64,000 nucleotides of DNA. It comes from Colius striatus (Eukaryota; Chordata; Aves; Coliiformes; Coliidae). Shown here one piece after another: positions 35,001 to 47,908 of the stretch. The notes below the pieces were generated by a model. It made no database searches. It was not told where the DNA came from and saw only the letters and a list, made by a program, of their open reading frames with translations. The stretch covers positions 85,809,506 to 85,873,505 of the forward strand of contig NC_084790.1 in assembly GCF_028858725.1 (NCBI RefSeq), in the 5' to 3' direction. Numbering within the stretch: position 1 is the stretch's first letter; each line of letters opens with the position of its first letter. The translations under genes were made by a program, and so were the position numbers.

Positions 35001-36649
35001 GCCGGGGCTGTGTGCTCCATTAACCCCCCCTGCCCTGTCCTGTGAAGTACGGAAAGTTCTGAACTATGAGAAAGTGCCTTTGGGTAGAGGTAAATTAAAC
35101 CCTGGCCCGCTGTGAGGAGGCAAGGCTGGCAATGTGAATGTTGGAAGTAGGATTAAAATGACTTGGAGGACAAAGGTTAGGTGCTGGGCTTCTCAGGATC
35201 TGATTCATCTGGGACTGGTTCCAGTTAAAATCAGATCAAGAAGAATGGGAAGATGAAAAAAAACCAAAGTCCCAAACAAAACAAAACGTTTCTTTGCATT
35301 TCTGCCAATATTGCAGTGTGAAACATTGGGACTGGTTTGCATCTCTTCTACAAGCATTGAGTCTGACCCCAAGAGTATTGCAGAGAATTTCTTTCAGGAA
35401 TTTCAGTTCTTTTGCTCTCTGGGATTTCTGCTTTCTCCCTGGTTCTCTGTGTATTTGGGGTGGTTTTTTGAAGTTGTATCAGCTTAAGAAAGCCTTTCCC
35501 CAGCGTAGTTTCTTTCCATATATCTCCCAGTCTGAGTGTGGTCAGAAATGCCATAAATTAGAAATAATGATGTGCTTTTTTAGGACGACACTAAGCCCAG
35601 AGCAGACTGCTGGTGTTTCAGTGAAGGCAGGCAAGTCTTGCTAAGGAAAGCTGAGAGCAGGGAATGAGTGAGCAGGGAGCTGGCAGAGAAGTAGGCTTAT
35701 GGGGGAGCCAAAAAGGGGGTAGTCTCATGAAGCAGAAGTGTTTATGGGGTGGAGAGGACCAGGTCTTGCAGCTCCTGCCGTTGCTGCTGGATTGAAAAGG
35801 GATGCTGCAGGAGCGAGGCCAGATGTGCATACAGCTGTGTCATCAACGGCAGCCGGCTCTGTTCCACTCCTCTGCCACCATTTGCTGAACCTCAGTGAGA
35901 TAAGTTTTAATGCAAAGCTGAAATTTCATGTGCCTGTTTCTCCTTCTTTTTCCTTTCTGATTTTGCTTTGCATTTGGGGTTCTTTGGCTCAAGGGACAAA
36001 GAAAGAAACGTGACGTTGGGTGATACTCTTGTGGCAATAATAAAGCTGGAGGTGTGACCCCGTGGCTGTGAAGGGATGACGGTGTGCACGGCATTATCAG
36101 TGAGCTGTCTCCTCATTCGCTTGAGTAGCGGACAGGGAGACCTCAGGTGGCATCTTGACAGGCTTTATGTTTGCCAAGTCGGTATTTACCAGTAATATCA
36201 AGGGTTGATAGGGGCTGATGTCACATTCCAGCTTCACCAGAGTCTTTTCTGCACTTCTTATTAGACGAGGGCTCATTCTGCTTGTTTAAAAAAGAAGACA
36301 AAAGTTACGAGAGAAATCAGATGGCTGCACCCACTCCCAGAAGACCTGCTTGACTTTAAACACGACAGACGTCCGTGCCATCTGCGTGCCTCTTTGGGGA
36401 CACGTTTTGCCCGGGGTTAGCAATTGCATCGCTGCATCCCCTGATGTGAAGGCAGGTGAGCAGGCAGAACAGCTCGGCGCCAGCAGCCTCAGATTGCTGG
36501 TAAATACCAACTGATGAACAAAGTATATTTGTTCATCTAGTGCAGAGAGTGCTTTGCTGAACTGGGTGAGGATGACGGAGTCACAGGCAAGATTGCTAGT
36601 GGTGTTCATTGGGCTGGCAGAAGGGAGTTTGATCATGATGCTTGAAGGG
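32067..36649. other. Probable MAPK4 intron; no exon seen
   Basis: Single-copy DNA except for a small imperfect duplication at 34922-34974. Several open frames of 60-130 codons occur, but none has protein resemblance or exon signals. Confidence 0.45.
34922..34974. repeat. Imperfect 27-bp direct duplication
   Basis: Two adjacent copies that each begin TGGAATATC and continue with a TCCCA-type block. They differ at several positions. Confidence 0.6.
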
Positions 36650-37157
36650 CCTTCTTTTATTGTATCCAGTTCTGGGCTCCCCAGCTCAAGAGGGACAGGG
36701 AAGTGCTGGAGAGAGGCCAGCACAGGGACACCAAGATGCTGAGGGGACTGGAGTATCTCTCAGATGAGGAAAGGCTGCGGGATCTGGGGCTGTTTAGTCT
36801 GGAGAAGGCTGAGAGGGGACCTTATCAATGCCAATAAATACCTAAAGGGCAGGGATTAAGAGAACAGGGACAGTATTTGGTCTGTGCTGGCCAGTGGCAG
36901 GAAAAGGGGTAACAAGCACAAGCTGGAGCACAGGCAGTGCCCCTGGCACAGGAGGAGAAACTCCTTTGGTGCTGAGGTGATGGAGCCCTGGCCCAGGCTG
37001 CCCTGGGAGGATGCAGGGGCTCCTGCTCAGGAGGTTTCCAACCCCGCTTGGACACGTTCCTGTGCCCACTGATTGAGGGGAACCTGCCTGAGCAGGGGGT
37101 TGGGTTGGAGCAGCTCTGCAGGGGCTTTCCAGCCCCCACCATTCTGAGGCTGTGATC
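36650..37157 (+). mobile_element. CR1 LINE 3' fragment
   Basis: Forward CR1 with 'cagttctgggctccccagct' and 'ctgtttagtctggagaag', ending in the 'attctgaggctgtgatctt' tail. Confidence 0.9.
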
Positions 37158-38291
37158 TTGTGTGTTTGGAGAGCATGGAGGCAATTCTGCGTTCAGAAAG
37201 GGCCTTTACAGTCTTTGTCTCCTGAAGTTATTTGAAATGCCACGCTCTTGTCTGTTAGGAAGGTGGATGTAGGGATGAAAAAAATAAACATATCTCTGAG
37301 CTGGAAAGCTAATTGCTGTCTGCTCTTTGAACACAGCGAAATGGGCAGAGTGTGTTTTGGAAAAAGGGAAGACATTGGAAGGCAATTTTGATTCCGATAC
37401 TCGCAACAGCTTTTCAGTACATGAAAATGTTCCGTGTTGCAGCAGATCTCAGGAGCCAGTTGCAGGATTGCTGCAGTAGCTCAACAGCCAGAAAAGAACA
37501 GCAAAGTTTGCAAAACTCCTCTTTCGCTGCAGAGGAGTGTGGGTTAATACTTCATCTCATCTCACCCATTTTGTCTCACCAGTGCTGTGAGACTGAGGAG
37601 GGCAGACAGTCCTGCACACCCTGGGAAGGGTACAGGGACATCTCTTTTACTGCAGGACATGCCCTGTTGGGATGTGGGATGCCCATTCCCTGTGGAATCT
37701 CCAGAGCTCCCTGTGATGTAGGCTTACATCCTGGAACATAAGCTCATCTCCTACGCTGGCCTCTTTTATCTGAATAAATCTTGTGTGCCTGCTACTACTC
37801 AGACAGAGAAAAATAATCTTTAGTGCTGTGATAACGTTTGTCAGCTTTCCTTTATCCCAGCAAAGCACTTAAGATCTGCCAAATGCTTCAGAAACATAAG
37901 CATTTTTTGAGCAATAGATACTGAAAGGTGGTGTGTGTTGGGGGGGAAGAGTAAGGCTCTGAGACTTGAGTCTTGCAAACCAAATCACTCAGCCAGGTTG
38001 TCTTGACATGATTCCTTTTGCAAGGTGGGTGTCTTACCACCCACCGGAGCCAAAAGGGAAGGAATGGATTAAGGCTGTGAAATTGCTCCATCCCAATCAC
38101 TCTTTTATGTCTCTGTGCAGAGCAGAAGGGATGTTTCAGAGCAATATTGGATTTAATGCTGGGAACTTGGTGATCTAGACCCCATGCTTGGTGTAAATGA
38201 CCTAAACTGCATGCTCTTGACAAAATACAGGGCAGGCTGACACTTTCTAGTGTCATTTACAGCATCAGATTTGAAAATGGAGCAAAGCAGC

Positions 38292-38343
38292 CTCCCTCCC
38301 TTCAGCTGCTTCCCTCCCTTCAGCTGCCTCCCTCCCTCCTCCC
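38292..38343. repeat. Pyrimidine-rich 18-bp tandem repeat
   Basis: Two copies of a unit reading CCCTCCCTTCAGCTGC with variable ends, followed by a partial CTCCCTCC third copy. Confidence 0.8.
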
Positions 38344-39947
38344 TTCTGAGCACACAGGTCTTGATGGGGAGCAGGACTGTGCCCAGCTCAGATGATCCTA
38401 GGCAGGCAGGGCTCCACTTGTCCTGCTGTGAGGTGCTGTCTGGGCTTTGCTAAATGTATTCACCTCCTGTTTGCATCTTTTGGGTTTATTTTGACAAACA
38501 GGAGGTGGTGAAACATTTCTTCTCCTAAGTAATGGTCAACTTGAACACAAAGTGCTGGGTGATCTCTGAGAGGCACAAGCCTCATGTGGGATGGAGCAGA
38601 TCTTCCAGGGTTCCAGAGGACTATGGGGCACGGATGGACCCTCACAATTACTTGTCCTGGTTGAGACTCCTTCTAAAATGAGGAATATCAACTTCATAAC
38701 TGTCTTAACTGCATCTGGGCAGCAGCCTGGGTGGTGTGTCCCAAAACACACTGGGTTTCTCTAACAGGAGCCTGTGGTGGAGCAAACCCCACAGAACTGA
38801 GCCTGGACCTTGCTGCAGAGGAGCTGGGTGCACAAGCTGGAGGCCTGCCTGGATCTGTTTCCCACTCACTCTGACCTCATTAAAACTATAGGGTGAAAGT
38901 GACATGAATGGAAGAGGTTTGCTATTTAAGGCTTAATTCCCTTTTAACCCGGAGCATTTATCTGGAGTTTGTGGTAACCACTGGCAAGGCAATTAAAGTG
39001 ACTTTTTAATGGGTTATTGTTGTCACTTCACCAGGGTGGGAAGCTAAAGATCCCAGGCTGTGAGCTGCCTGAGGTAGGGGCCATCCTTTTGCTGTGCTGT
39101 TCTGATGCTTTCTCCCTAATTGGGGTTTTTTTTCATGAGCCCTGGCTGAGTCATGATGAGAGGGAAGGTGCAGAGATGTGGTTGAATAGAACATGGGGAG
39201 AAAGATGGGCTTCAAGTCCCCAGGGCTCTAGCTTGGATCCATCCTGGAAAAGAAAAGAACTTTGGGCAGTGCAGTGCCCATCTTATTTGGAAGTTGCTGG
39301 GTGTTTTGCAGGACTAAGCTCCAGGGCTAAAAATCAATGGGGAAAAAAAAAAGGAGGAATGCAAGCTGGAGTCCAGCTGAATTAATTTCTTAGTGCAACT
39401 CAGCCAAGAGAAGTCAGGAATCAATCTGTTTTTCTCTGCACAACATTCATTCATTCAGGTACTGCCTGCTGCCTTGCGATCTCTCCTCACCTAGGTTATT
39501 TAGAGGAATGCTTTCTAAAAATAGGCTCCTGGTTTGATGCCTTTCCGGTTTTATTCTGTGTAGCACTAAAAACCTTGCCTAGAAAGGCTGTCCAGCTCAT
39601 TGACATTCCCTTAAAATACAGCTAATCCACCTAATCTCATTATAGTAGTAGGTGATTATACTGAGAGCAAGCTTTAGCAGTGGTCCAGCAAAGCCTTTTA
39701 TTCCACGTCTATTATCTGGATGGCTAAAAGTCACTGGGAGTGTGTTTAGGTTCTGCTTGGGCTATTTCAGGACCAGGACTTAGAACATATTTGTTTTAAA
39801 TCTCTAGAAAAATCTCCCACATTATTTTTGGCAATGCCAGCACATTTCTGCCACTGGCTTTCAGCTTTGCTGGCTGCTGGTATCCCATGACTACCCCACC
39901 ACAGCCTCCCAAAATCACTGGGGAGCATTAAAACAGCAGAGACCTTT

Positions 39948-40012
39948 TGTTTTTTTAACCCCAGAGAAGAAAGGGGGAAGTTGTTTTTTAACCCCAGAGA
40001 AGAAAGGGGGAT
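39948..40012. repeat. Direct tandem duplication, about 32 bp
   Basis: The block TTTTTTAACCCCAGAGAAGA and the following AAGGGGG occur twice in a row almost without change, which suggests a recent slippage duplication. Confidence 0.9.
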
Positions 40013-43000
40013 TCCTGGGCTCCAGCATGTGCTTGCAGGTGCAGGACCTCGTGGCCCTGCTCTTTAGGGAGTCAAGACAAAGGAAAGGGATGAAGTTTGA
40101 GATGCTGAGTCCCTGCTGTTGGGAAGGACCTGCTTTGCCCCCCACCCCAGGCAGGATGGATGCAGGGGCTGGAGGTGCTGGGACATAACACAGGGCATAG
40201 ATGTGCACTGTGGTAACCTGACAGTGAGCCAAGGCTTGTGTCTGTGGGAGTGGGGAAGATATTTGGGCTTGAAACGTGGCTTAAGCATGTCCATGAAGAG
40301 GAACATCTCCCAGGACACACTGCTGCCTAAAGCCCTGTACACTCCTATCGAGGACTGGCTCTTCAACATTGGCCAAATACCGCAGAGTTTATGGTGAAAC
40401 ACAATGTCTGAACGGTCTCCTGGTGATTAATTCTCCTTGAGCTCTGAACAGCCTGTGCTGCTTATGATGGGTAACAGGTCACATTCTCCCAGAGGGTCAT
40501 TTGTGGGTGGATATCTCTGATCCTCTCAAGAATGACAGAGACAAGAACATGCAGCTGGAGGTACAGACACCCCAAAGCCTCTGTGATGCTGCCTGGGAGG
40601 AGAGAAGGTCATAGGGGGGTGTTTCTGGCTGGGGCACTGGGCAAGCCTCTGCACCAACACAGTTTTAGCCTTTCAGTTGCTGGAGGAGCATCTCTCTTGC
40701 TGTGTTGGGGCTGCAGCAGCGTGAGACCATCCCTGCAGAGCTGCAGTGGGAGGAGTGGGGGTGGAAAACTTTTACAGAGTGTCTTCTGCAGACAAATGCA
40801 GGGTTTTCTTTCCCCCTCCTCCTCTCTAAATGCTGCCTTCGTTGTTTGCCCCAGCTGAGCGTGCAAATCTGCAAGCAAGCACCATCCAGCCCCGTCCCCC
40901 CCAGGATAAACTGGATGAGATTTGTGAGTGAGCAGAGGGATTAAGGGGGAGGTTAATCTCAGAGAGACACAAATGCAAGCACTTTTGTGAGATCCCAGCT
41001 CAGTGTTTTGAGAGGACATCAGGCCCTCTGCTCACAGAGGTACCTCGTGGGGCCCATGGAGGGTAGGAGCGAGCCGCAGGAGCCATCTCCCTGCCTGCCA
41101 GTGCGTGCTGCACATACCTCCTCTGGGGCAAACTCCTGCTGCAGGCTCTTCAATCACAGTAAAAAAAAACCCTTTAGGGCTGTTCCTGTATTTTTCTTAA
41201 CTTACTTTTTTAATAACCATCTTGTTTTTGCTTATCTTGGTCCAGTACCACCAATGATAACTCAGGCAAAGTCCTGACCTGTGGGATCCCGGGGAAGCCA
41301 AAGCCCAGCTCTCTGATGAAGCACCAGCAGAGAGTGGATCTTCTCCTCTCTTTCTTTAGAAGGAAAGATTGTCGGTGCCAAATCAAATGGGCAAAGTGAG
41401 TTGCCCCCAGTGAGGCATCATGTTTCTGCTCTGGTTTACGGTTGAGGGAGGGGCTTCTGAGTCATCCCTTCTAGGAATTGCTTTATTTAGGTAGTGGAAA
41501 TAATTATTTTGGTTTGAAATTGATGCATTGTCAGCTGTTAAAATCCCATGTGGCATGAAAACTGTGTCTGGCAGGACTAGGGCTGAAGAGAGGCCGGGAT
41601 GGAGGCTACAGGTGCAGCAAAATGCGATGGCTACCGTATCTATCTGCCCACCCATCATGGGCAGTCAGACACAGGTTGGATCTTCACAGAGATGGAGCTG
41701 GGCTTTTGCAGCTAATACCACGTCAGACAAATGTTCTCAGGCTGGTGGGAGAGGGTGGATTGGCTGCAGGGCACGTGTACTCAGCCGTGTTTGTTCAAGG
41801 CACTGTCTGGTTGCTGTCTGGCTGTGGACTGCTGAGCCCAGACTGGTTTCACATGCTGGCTTCCTCTGGGAAACGAGGTCTTTTCCCTCGTCTCGCCTGC
41901 CTTCAGCTGCTCACAGGCTCCTGCCACGGCTGAGTTAGCACAACAGGCTGGCTGGGGACAGCTGGGTGGCTTTCCTGCACTGCTTCAAATCCCTGCGAGT
42001 GTCAGCAAGTCCTTCACTGTTTCTGTCCTTCCTGGGAACTAATGAGCAGTCTCATCTAGTCCTGTTTTGTTTCAATTTCATTTTTTTTTCTCAGTGTAAT
42101 TGGTGTGGCCACAAGTTAAGGAGGAAGATTCCTGTTTTCTTGTGAGAGACTTGGGTGGCAGAGGTGGCTTTTCAGTGCTGAGTGATGCTGCTGCGCTCGC
42201 TTAGTGTACAGTGGCATGCTTGGGAAAACCCCCTGTGTTCTTCTGCAGTTCAAGCCAGGGCTCTGGGGTCATTTCTGTGCTGTTCCCCTTTGGTTTTGCA
42301 TTCCCCCTCTGGCTTTTCCCACAGGCTCATGGAGATTTCACTTCTGGTGCTTTCTGGCCTTTGGCTGGTGGCAGCTCTGTTCTCCTCCCCCTCAATGGGT
42401 TTGGACTCTAGTATTAAAGGCATCTGTAAGTAAGTACTTATCTGTAAGGATAAGTACTATTTTTAGAGAGCTAGGTATAAGATCCACTCCTGAACAGGTT
42501 GTATGGCTGTTGTTCTGTACAGGACATGCTAGATCTCAAAGGAAAAAGCTCTTCATGAAAAACAGGTTACTTAGAGCACCCAGGGTACGTGATGTGCTGT
42601 GCATCAGCAGCCCTAGTGAAGCCAGGAGGGTAAAACCCATGTTCAGAAAGCCCAAGTGCACCCACTGATTTGACTGTAGTAATCTCTGACTCTTTGCTAT
42701 AAGCAGCTCTGGTGTAAGAGGGTCTGATTCTGCCCAGGAGGAGGACTCTGACAGTAATGATTAGCAAGAGCTTCACTCAGAGGAGCTTACAACAACAGGC
42801 CTCTGACTTTGCAGCTTGCTTTTAAGCAGGTCAAAGTGGTTGCCAGTGTCAGTGCACAGGCTTCTGGTGGTTTTTAGGGTACCAGCACGAGGTGTCTCTG
42901 GTTGAGATCCTAGCACCAAGGTGTCTGAGGACAGGCAGCACAAGAGCATCACTTGTTTTTCATCGTCCTTCAGCCTGAGTGGTTCCTGTGTTCATCATGA

Positions 43001-43157
43001 GCTTTGGGGAGCAGCTCATTCCCCTGACATTGAACTGGTTTTACTGGGTTGGGTTCCTGCCCCCTGTTTCCCTGGGATCCCATCTGCCAGATCTGGTCTC
43101 CTGATGTGTTTGCTTCTTCTGTAGTGCCCAGTGTGGGGTTGTTGCAGAGCACAGGCC

Positions 43158-43546
43158 ATTTGTATTGGAGCATCTCTATGAGAAGGAAAGGCTGTGGGAC
43201 CTGAGGCTGTTGAGCCTGGAGAAGAGAAGGATGAGGGGGAACCTTGTCAATGCTGATAAATCCCTAAAGGGTGAGGCCAGTCTTTGTTTTGTGATGGCCA
43301 CTGCCAGGACAAGGGGTAACAAGCTGGAACACAAGAAGTTCCACTTAAACACAAGGGAAATCTTGTTTGTTCCTGAGCCCTGGCCCAGGCTGCCCAGGGA
43401 GGGTGTGGAGGCTCCTTCTTGGGGGGTTTCCAAACCCACCTGGACACGTTCCTGTGCCCCCTGAGCAAGGGTAACCTGCTTGAGCAGGGGCTGGGCTGGA
43501 TGAGCTCTGCAGGGCCCTTCCCACCCCCAGCATTCTGTGATTCTGT
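43158..43546 (+). mobile_element. CR1 LINE 3' fragment
   Basis: Forward CR1 beginning near 'gtattggagcatctctatga' and ending 'cattctgtgattctgtgggg'. The 5' end is truncated. Confidence 0.92.
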
Positions 43547-44748
43547 GGGGTATGTTGAGGGTCTCAGGATAGGCAGGGCATGAGGCCCCTCAGCTCCGTG
43601 GTAGGCACCTTGTACTCCTTGGAGAAGCAGCAGTTTGTAAAGCAGGGAACCATGTCCTGTGGTTTATAGCTGAGCTGCAGGAGGGAAAGGAAGAGGCTGT
43701 TTGCTGAGACAAGAGCTTAAGTGTTGCCTTTATCTGTGTTTAGCCCTGAAGAGGAACCCTCCCTGGTGCTCTCTGCAGGATGCTTCTGCAGAACAGAGCA
43801 CCAGGAGCCTGTGGTTATGGATGGGAAGGACTAATTACTTTCAGCCTGCAAGCAGTTGCAGGCCTTGGAGGGAAGAGCTTTGGGATACTTGCCTGTATTT
43901 CCCTCTGCTTCAGCAACTCTGTTCCTGTAACTAAGGGTTGGTTTTCCTAAAAACATGTGAGTCCATCACAGGAGCAGCAGGTACCACACTCCCTGGACTC
44001 AGTCTGCTGCACCCTCTGCCCCAGGGTCTCTGCAGCTCGACTTCTGTGGTCAGAGATGGCTTTTACCATGCATAAAAAGACATTTGAAGGGCTTTTGCTG
44101 CAGGGGGAGTGATGCTGGGGTGAGGAGAAGGAAAGAAAATATGAATCTCCTCCTGCTCCTGCCAGATCTGCCTAATACAGGAATCGATAAGCTAAGGCTG
44201 AATGATGAGCACAGCCTCTGCTACGGCCCTCCTGCTTTGCAGCACAGTGTTTTATCTTAGGCCCAGCTGAAAAGGCTGTTGAGATGCAATGATTTGCAGG
44301 ATATGGCCCTTTGCAAGGTGTTCAGGTGAGAGATGGCTGTCATCCTCCTTTAATTAGCACCTGTGGTGCTCTGTTAATAACACACATCTTGTTACAACAC
44401 TTGAGCTTTAATGAATTCATCCAGCTAGAGAGACTGACGCTGGTTCAAGTGGGTTTGGTGAAAAGGAAGAGCTCATCACAGCATTGCAGTTGGGTCTTGC
44501 AGTGGGAAATGCCGGGAGACAGCAGTGCAGAGCCCGTGTGAGGGCAGCCAGAGCCCCCACGATCTCATCTGAGGGCACTCCGAGCCCCCCTGAGCCTTTG
44601 AAGTGGTGAAGGGAACAGAAAGGTCACAAATCCAAGCAGCAATGTGAGAGCAAATGCTTTCTTTGCATCGAGTGATGTGGGAGAGACAGAGAGGAAGGAT
44701 GGAAGAGTAAAAGAAAGCTTAATTCCCTCATCCTTTTGTTTTATGTCA
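43547..44748. other. Unique sequence, nothing recognised
   Basis: Single-copy DNA between two CR1 copies. No exon signal was found. Confidence 0.45.
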
Positions 44749-45140
44749 CAATCACAGAATCACAGAGTGGTTGGGGATGGAAGGGCCCCTGCAGAGCTGC
44801 TCCAGCCCCTACTAAAGCAGGTTCCCCTCAATCAGGGGGCACAGGAATGTGTCCAGATGGGTTTGGAAACCTCCTGAGAAGGAGCCTCCACACCCTCCCT
44901 GTGCAGCCTGGGCCAGGGCTCCCTCACCTCAGCACCAAAGGAGTTTCTCCTCCTGTGCCAGGGGCACTGCCTGTGCTCCAGCCTGTGCCTGATACCCCTT
45001 GTCCTTGTATTTCTCAGCATTGAAAAAGTCCCTTTTTAGCCTTCTGCAGGCTGAACAGCCCCAGCTCCTGCAGCCTTTCCTCCTGAGAGAGACGTTCCAG
45101 TCCCTTCATCGTCTTGGTAGCCCATCAACTCTGTGGCACA
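44749..45140 (-). mobile_element. CR1 LINE 3' fragment
   Basis: Reversed tail (caatcacagaatcacagagt) and about 390 bp of CR1 3' sequence through 'ttcatcgtcttggtagccca'. Confidence 0.92.
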
Positions 45141-46464
45141 AGGGGTCCCAGTTACAAAATCTCTGTGTCTGTGCAGGGGCAGCTGCTGTGACTGCCTTCA
45201 GGGAAAAGGGGAGTGAGAGGTAAATCGAAACAGTGAAATATGTTCAGTGTTCATAAAGAGGGAGCATGGCTCTACATTTCCTGCATTATTCTTATGTGCA
45301 CAGTGTTTCTTGGGAATCTGTGTCGTTCTCCATATAAACAACCACATCCCTTCCTTGGCCACCCCTCTGTGCCTGGCGTGCGGCCAGGTGACTGGAGAGT
45401 TAGGTTGGTGAGAGCACCTGCCCCTTCCCTTGGGCACTGCTGCAGGTCTGATGGATGACTTTTACCTCACATACCTTTAGTGAATCGGTGGGTTTTACGA
45501 TCTGCAGAACAGGAGTTTCCAACAGGGACGGTTTTTGGCGTGTGCTTTCTGAAGTTAGCCCAAAGCTCTCCCAGCTTTAAACTAGGACAGGTGGGAAGTG
45601 GAAAAGGGGATGGGAGTAAACTTAACACTCAAATCGCTTAAAACTAGCATCTCTTTGTCTTTTACTATCTTCCAGCACCCCAGAAACCTCCCCTGTCAAG
45701 CACATGAGCAGCATACTGGGGTGACTCCACTGATGCAAAGAAGTCAGATTTCTTCTCCTTGCATGTTGTCTTGGGGTAAGCACAAATTTTATTACTCTCT
45801 GCCCCTGACCCTTTGTTGTGCTCCAGGACCTGTTCGCTGTATTCTGCTGCAGTTTGCCTGGAAGCTCCCATTGAATTCAGCTTTTCAAGTGGATGGCACA
45901 TCCTGTCATCATCAGCTTGAAGAATCCCCTGGGACTGGTTTGTAGTTCTGTGAAAATAGACCACGCTTTCCATCATCTGCAGCTAAAGAGCATTGCTGCT
46001 GTTTTATGACCACTGCTGGTCTCAGCTGCTCTTTTCATTAGGCCACTGAAATAATACTTTTTCATTATAATAGGCTTGGAGAACCAATAAGAGAGGAAAA
46101 ACGAAGGTTACTGATGCTGGGGATCCTGAAATTCCCTCTCAGTTAGCTGCAGTACTGCCTCAGCATCCAACTCTTCAATGGAAATGGATGTTTAATAAGT
46201 CAGATGTTTGTTTCCCTGATGCAGTTTCCAGACATTGGCTGCTTGGGTAATGTGGGAGCAGCACCCAGGCTGTGTGCACACTTTATTTCATTTCTTTTGT
46301 AATAACTGGTCTGATTTGGATAATGGAGAGAGCTGGAGGAATAACTCCTGCAGCCTTTCAGGAAAGGTTGGTCAGCCTGATCCTTTGGGTCTGCTGTCGT
46401 GTTGGTTAAAGGAGACAGAGATGAGACAAATGGTGATGGCAGCCTCTCCCATGGGAACATGTTC
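45141..46464. other. Unique sequence, nothing recognised
   Basis: Single-copy DNA. No exon, RNA gene or repeat is recognised. Confidence 0.45.
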
Positions 46465-47180
46465 ATAGAATCATGGAGTTGTTGGAAAGATCTTGAAAGT
46501 CTTCAAGTCCAGGCCCTCCCCTCACCCTGCCAAGCCCACCACTAGCCCATGGCCCTCAGCACCTCAGCTCCACAGCTTTGCAATAGCTCTAGGGATGAGG
46601 ACTCCCCCACCTCCCTGAGCAGCCTGGCACAGGGGCTCACAACCCTCTCAGGGAAGAAGTTCTTCCCCATCTCCAGTATAAACCTCCCCTGGTGCAACTT
46701 GAGGTCATTTCCTCTTGCCCTATCGCTTGTAGACCGGCTGCCCCCAGCCACCAGCCTCCTGTCAGGGAGTGTCAGAGAGTGCTGCTGTCTCCCCTCAGGC
46801 TCCTCTTCTCCAGGCTCAACACCCCCATTCCCTCAGCCCCTCCCCAGCCCCTTGTGCTCCAGCCCCTTCCCCAGCTCTGTGCCCGGCTCTGGCCATGCTG
46901 CAGCCCCTCAGTGTCCCTGTGGCAGTGAGTGAGGGGCCCAGCACTGACACAGCCCTGGAGCTGCAGCCTTCCCAGGGCCCAACACAGAGGACAATCCCTG
47001 CCCTGCTCCTGCTGCCACCCCAGCGCTGACACAAGCCAGGATGCCCTTGGCTTTCTTGCCCCCCTGGGCATGCTGGTGGCTCCTGTTCAGCTGCTGGCAC
47101 CAACCCTCCCCAGGCCCTTTCCCTGCAGCAGCTTTCCAGCCCCTCTGTCCCAGCCTGTGGTGTTGCCTGGGGTCAGATGA
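46465..47180 (-). mobile_element. CR1 LINE fragment, about 0.7 kb, older subfamily
   Basis: Reversed tail (atagaatcatggagttgttg) then CR1 sequence nearly identical to that at 50270-50510 and 58665-58915 (shared 'ggctcaacacccccattccc'). The three form one subfamily. Confidence 0.9.
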
Positions 47181-47631
47181 TTCCTGTTGCTTTGGGGCTT
47201 CACTTGTATTCACCAGCAGCTTTTCCCTGGATGGTTCGGTGCGAGGGACCCCTCCACGAGAGCGAGCACAGGAGCACGCTTGCCATCCTCCAGTGCCAGG
47301 CTTTCTGGGGTAATTCTGCCTCAGCTCCTCTAATTGCAGAAGATGCCTCAGGGTCATCACTCAAATGGGCACTGAGATGTAGCCAGGAGCACCGTGAAGG
47401 CCATTGCCTTGCTTCTGAGATAAAACAGGGCTCTTTCTTCCCTTTTAGTCTTACTCATTGCATTTTCCCTTTCAGTGCTTCTAGAACTGTACTAATTATT
47501 AATAATTAAGCTGATGAGGCAAAATTTGGTTTCCTTCCATTGCATCTAGAGTAAGCCAAGAAGCTCAGAGTGGGAGCTAGCACTGCATCCCATCCAGCCC
47601 TACCTGGTCTCAGCAAACCCCATGGAGTTAG
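47181..47631. other. Short unique stretch with AT-rich core
   Basis: It includes ACTAATTATTAATAATTAAG near 47490-47510, a dense cluster of homeodomain-type TAAT cores. No gene is seen. A conserved enhancer-like element is possible but cannot be shown from one genome. Confidence 0.35.
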
Positions 47632-47908
47632 ATTCATAGTTGCCAGATAGGACAAAGGGCAACGGGGACAGGCTGCAACAGAAGAGGTTCCAAAGCAACA
47701 CAAGGACAAACTTGTTCCCTGTTGAGGTGAGGGAGCACTGGCAGGGGCTGCCCAGATGGGCTGTGGAGCCTCCTTCTCTGGAGACATTCCGACACCCCTG
47801 GACGAGTTCCTGTGTGCCCTGCTCTAGGTGCTGCTGCTCTGACAGGGGGGTTGCACTGGGTGAGCTTTCCAGGTCCCTTCCAACCCTTGAGATTCTGTGC
47901 TTGTGTGA
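47632..47908 (+). mobile_element. CR1 LINE 3' fragment
   Basis: Forward CR1 (caacacaaggacaaacttgt through 'cttgagattctgtgcttgtg'), the same subfamily as 8429-8641. Confidence 0.9.

Larger units (their letters stand above)
37158..43157. other. Six kilobases of probable intron; no gene seen
   Basis: CR1-free stretch with two short tandem repeats (38292-38343 and 39948-40012), listed separately. No coding exon, RNA gene or further transposon is recognised. Confidence 0.45.

Noticed and set aside
34720..35115. A 131-codon + strand frame containing a small repeat
   Set aside because: Non-repetitive protein resemblance is lacking, and the internal duplication explains part of the openness.
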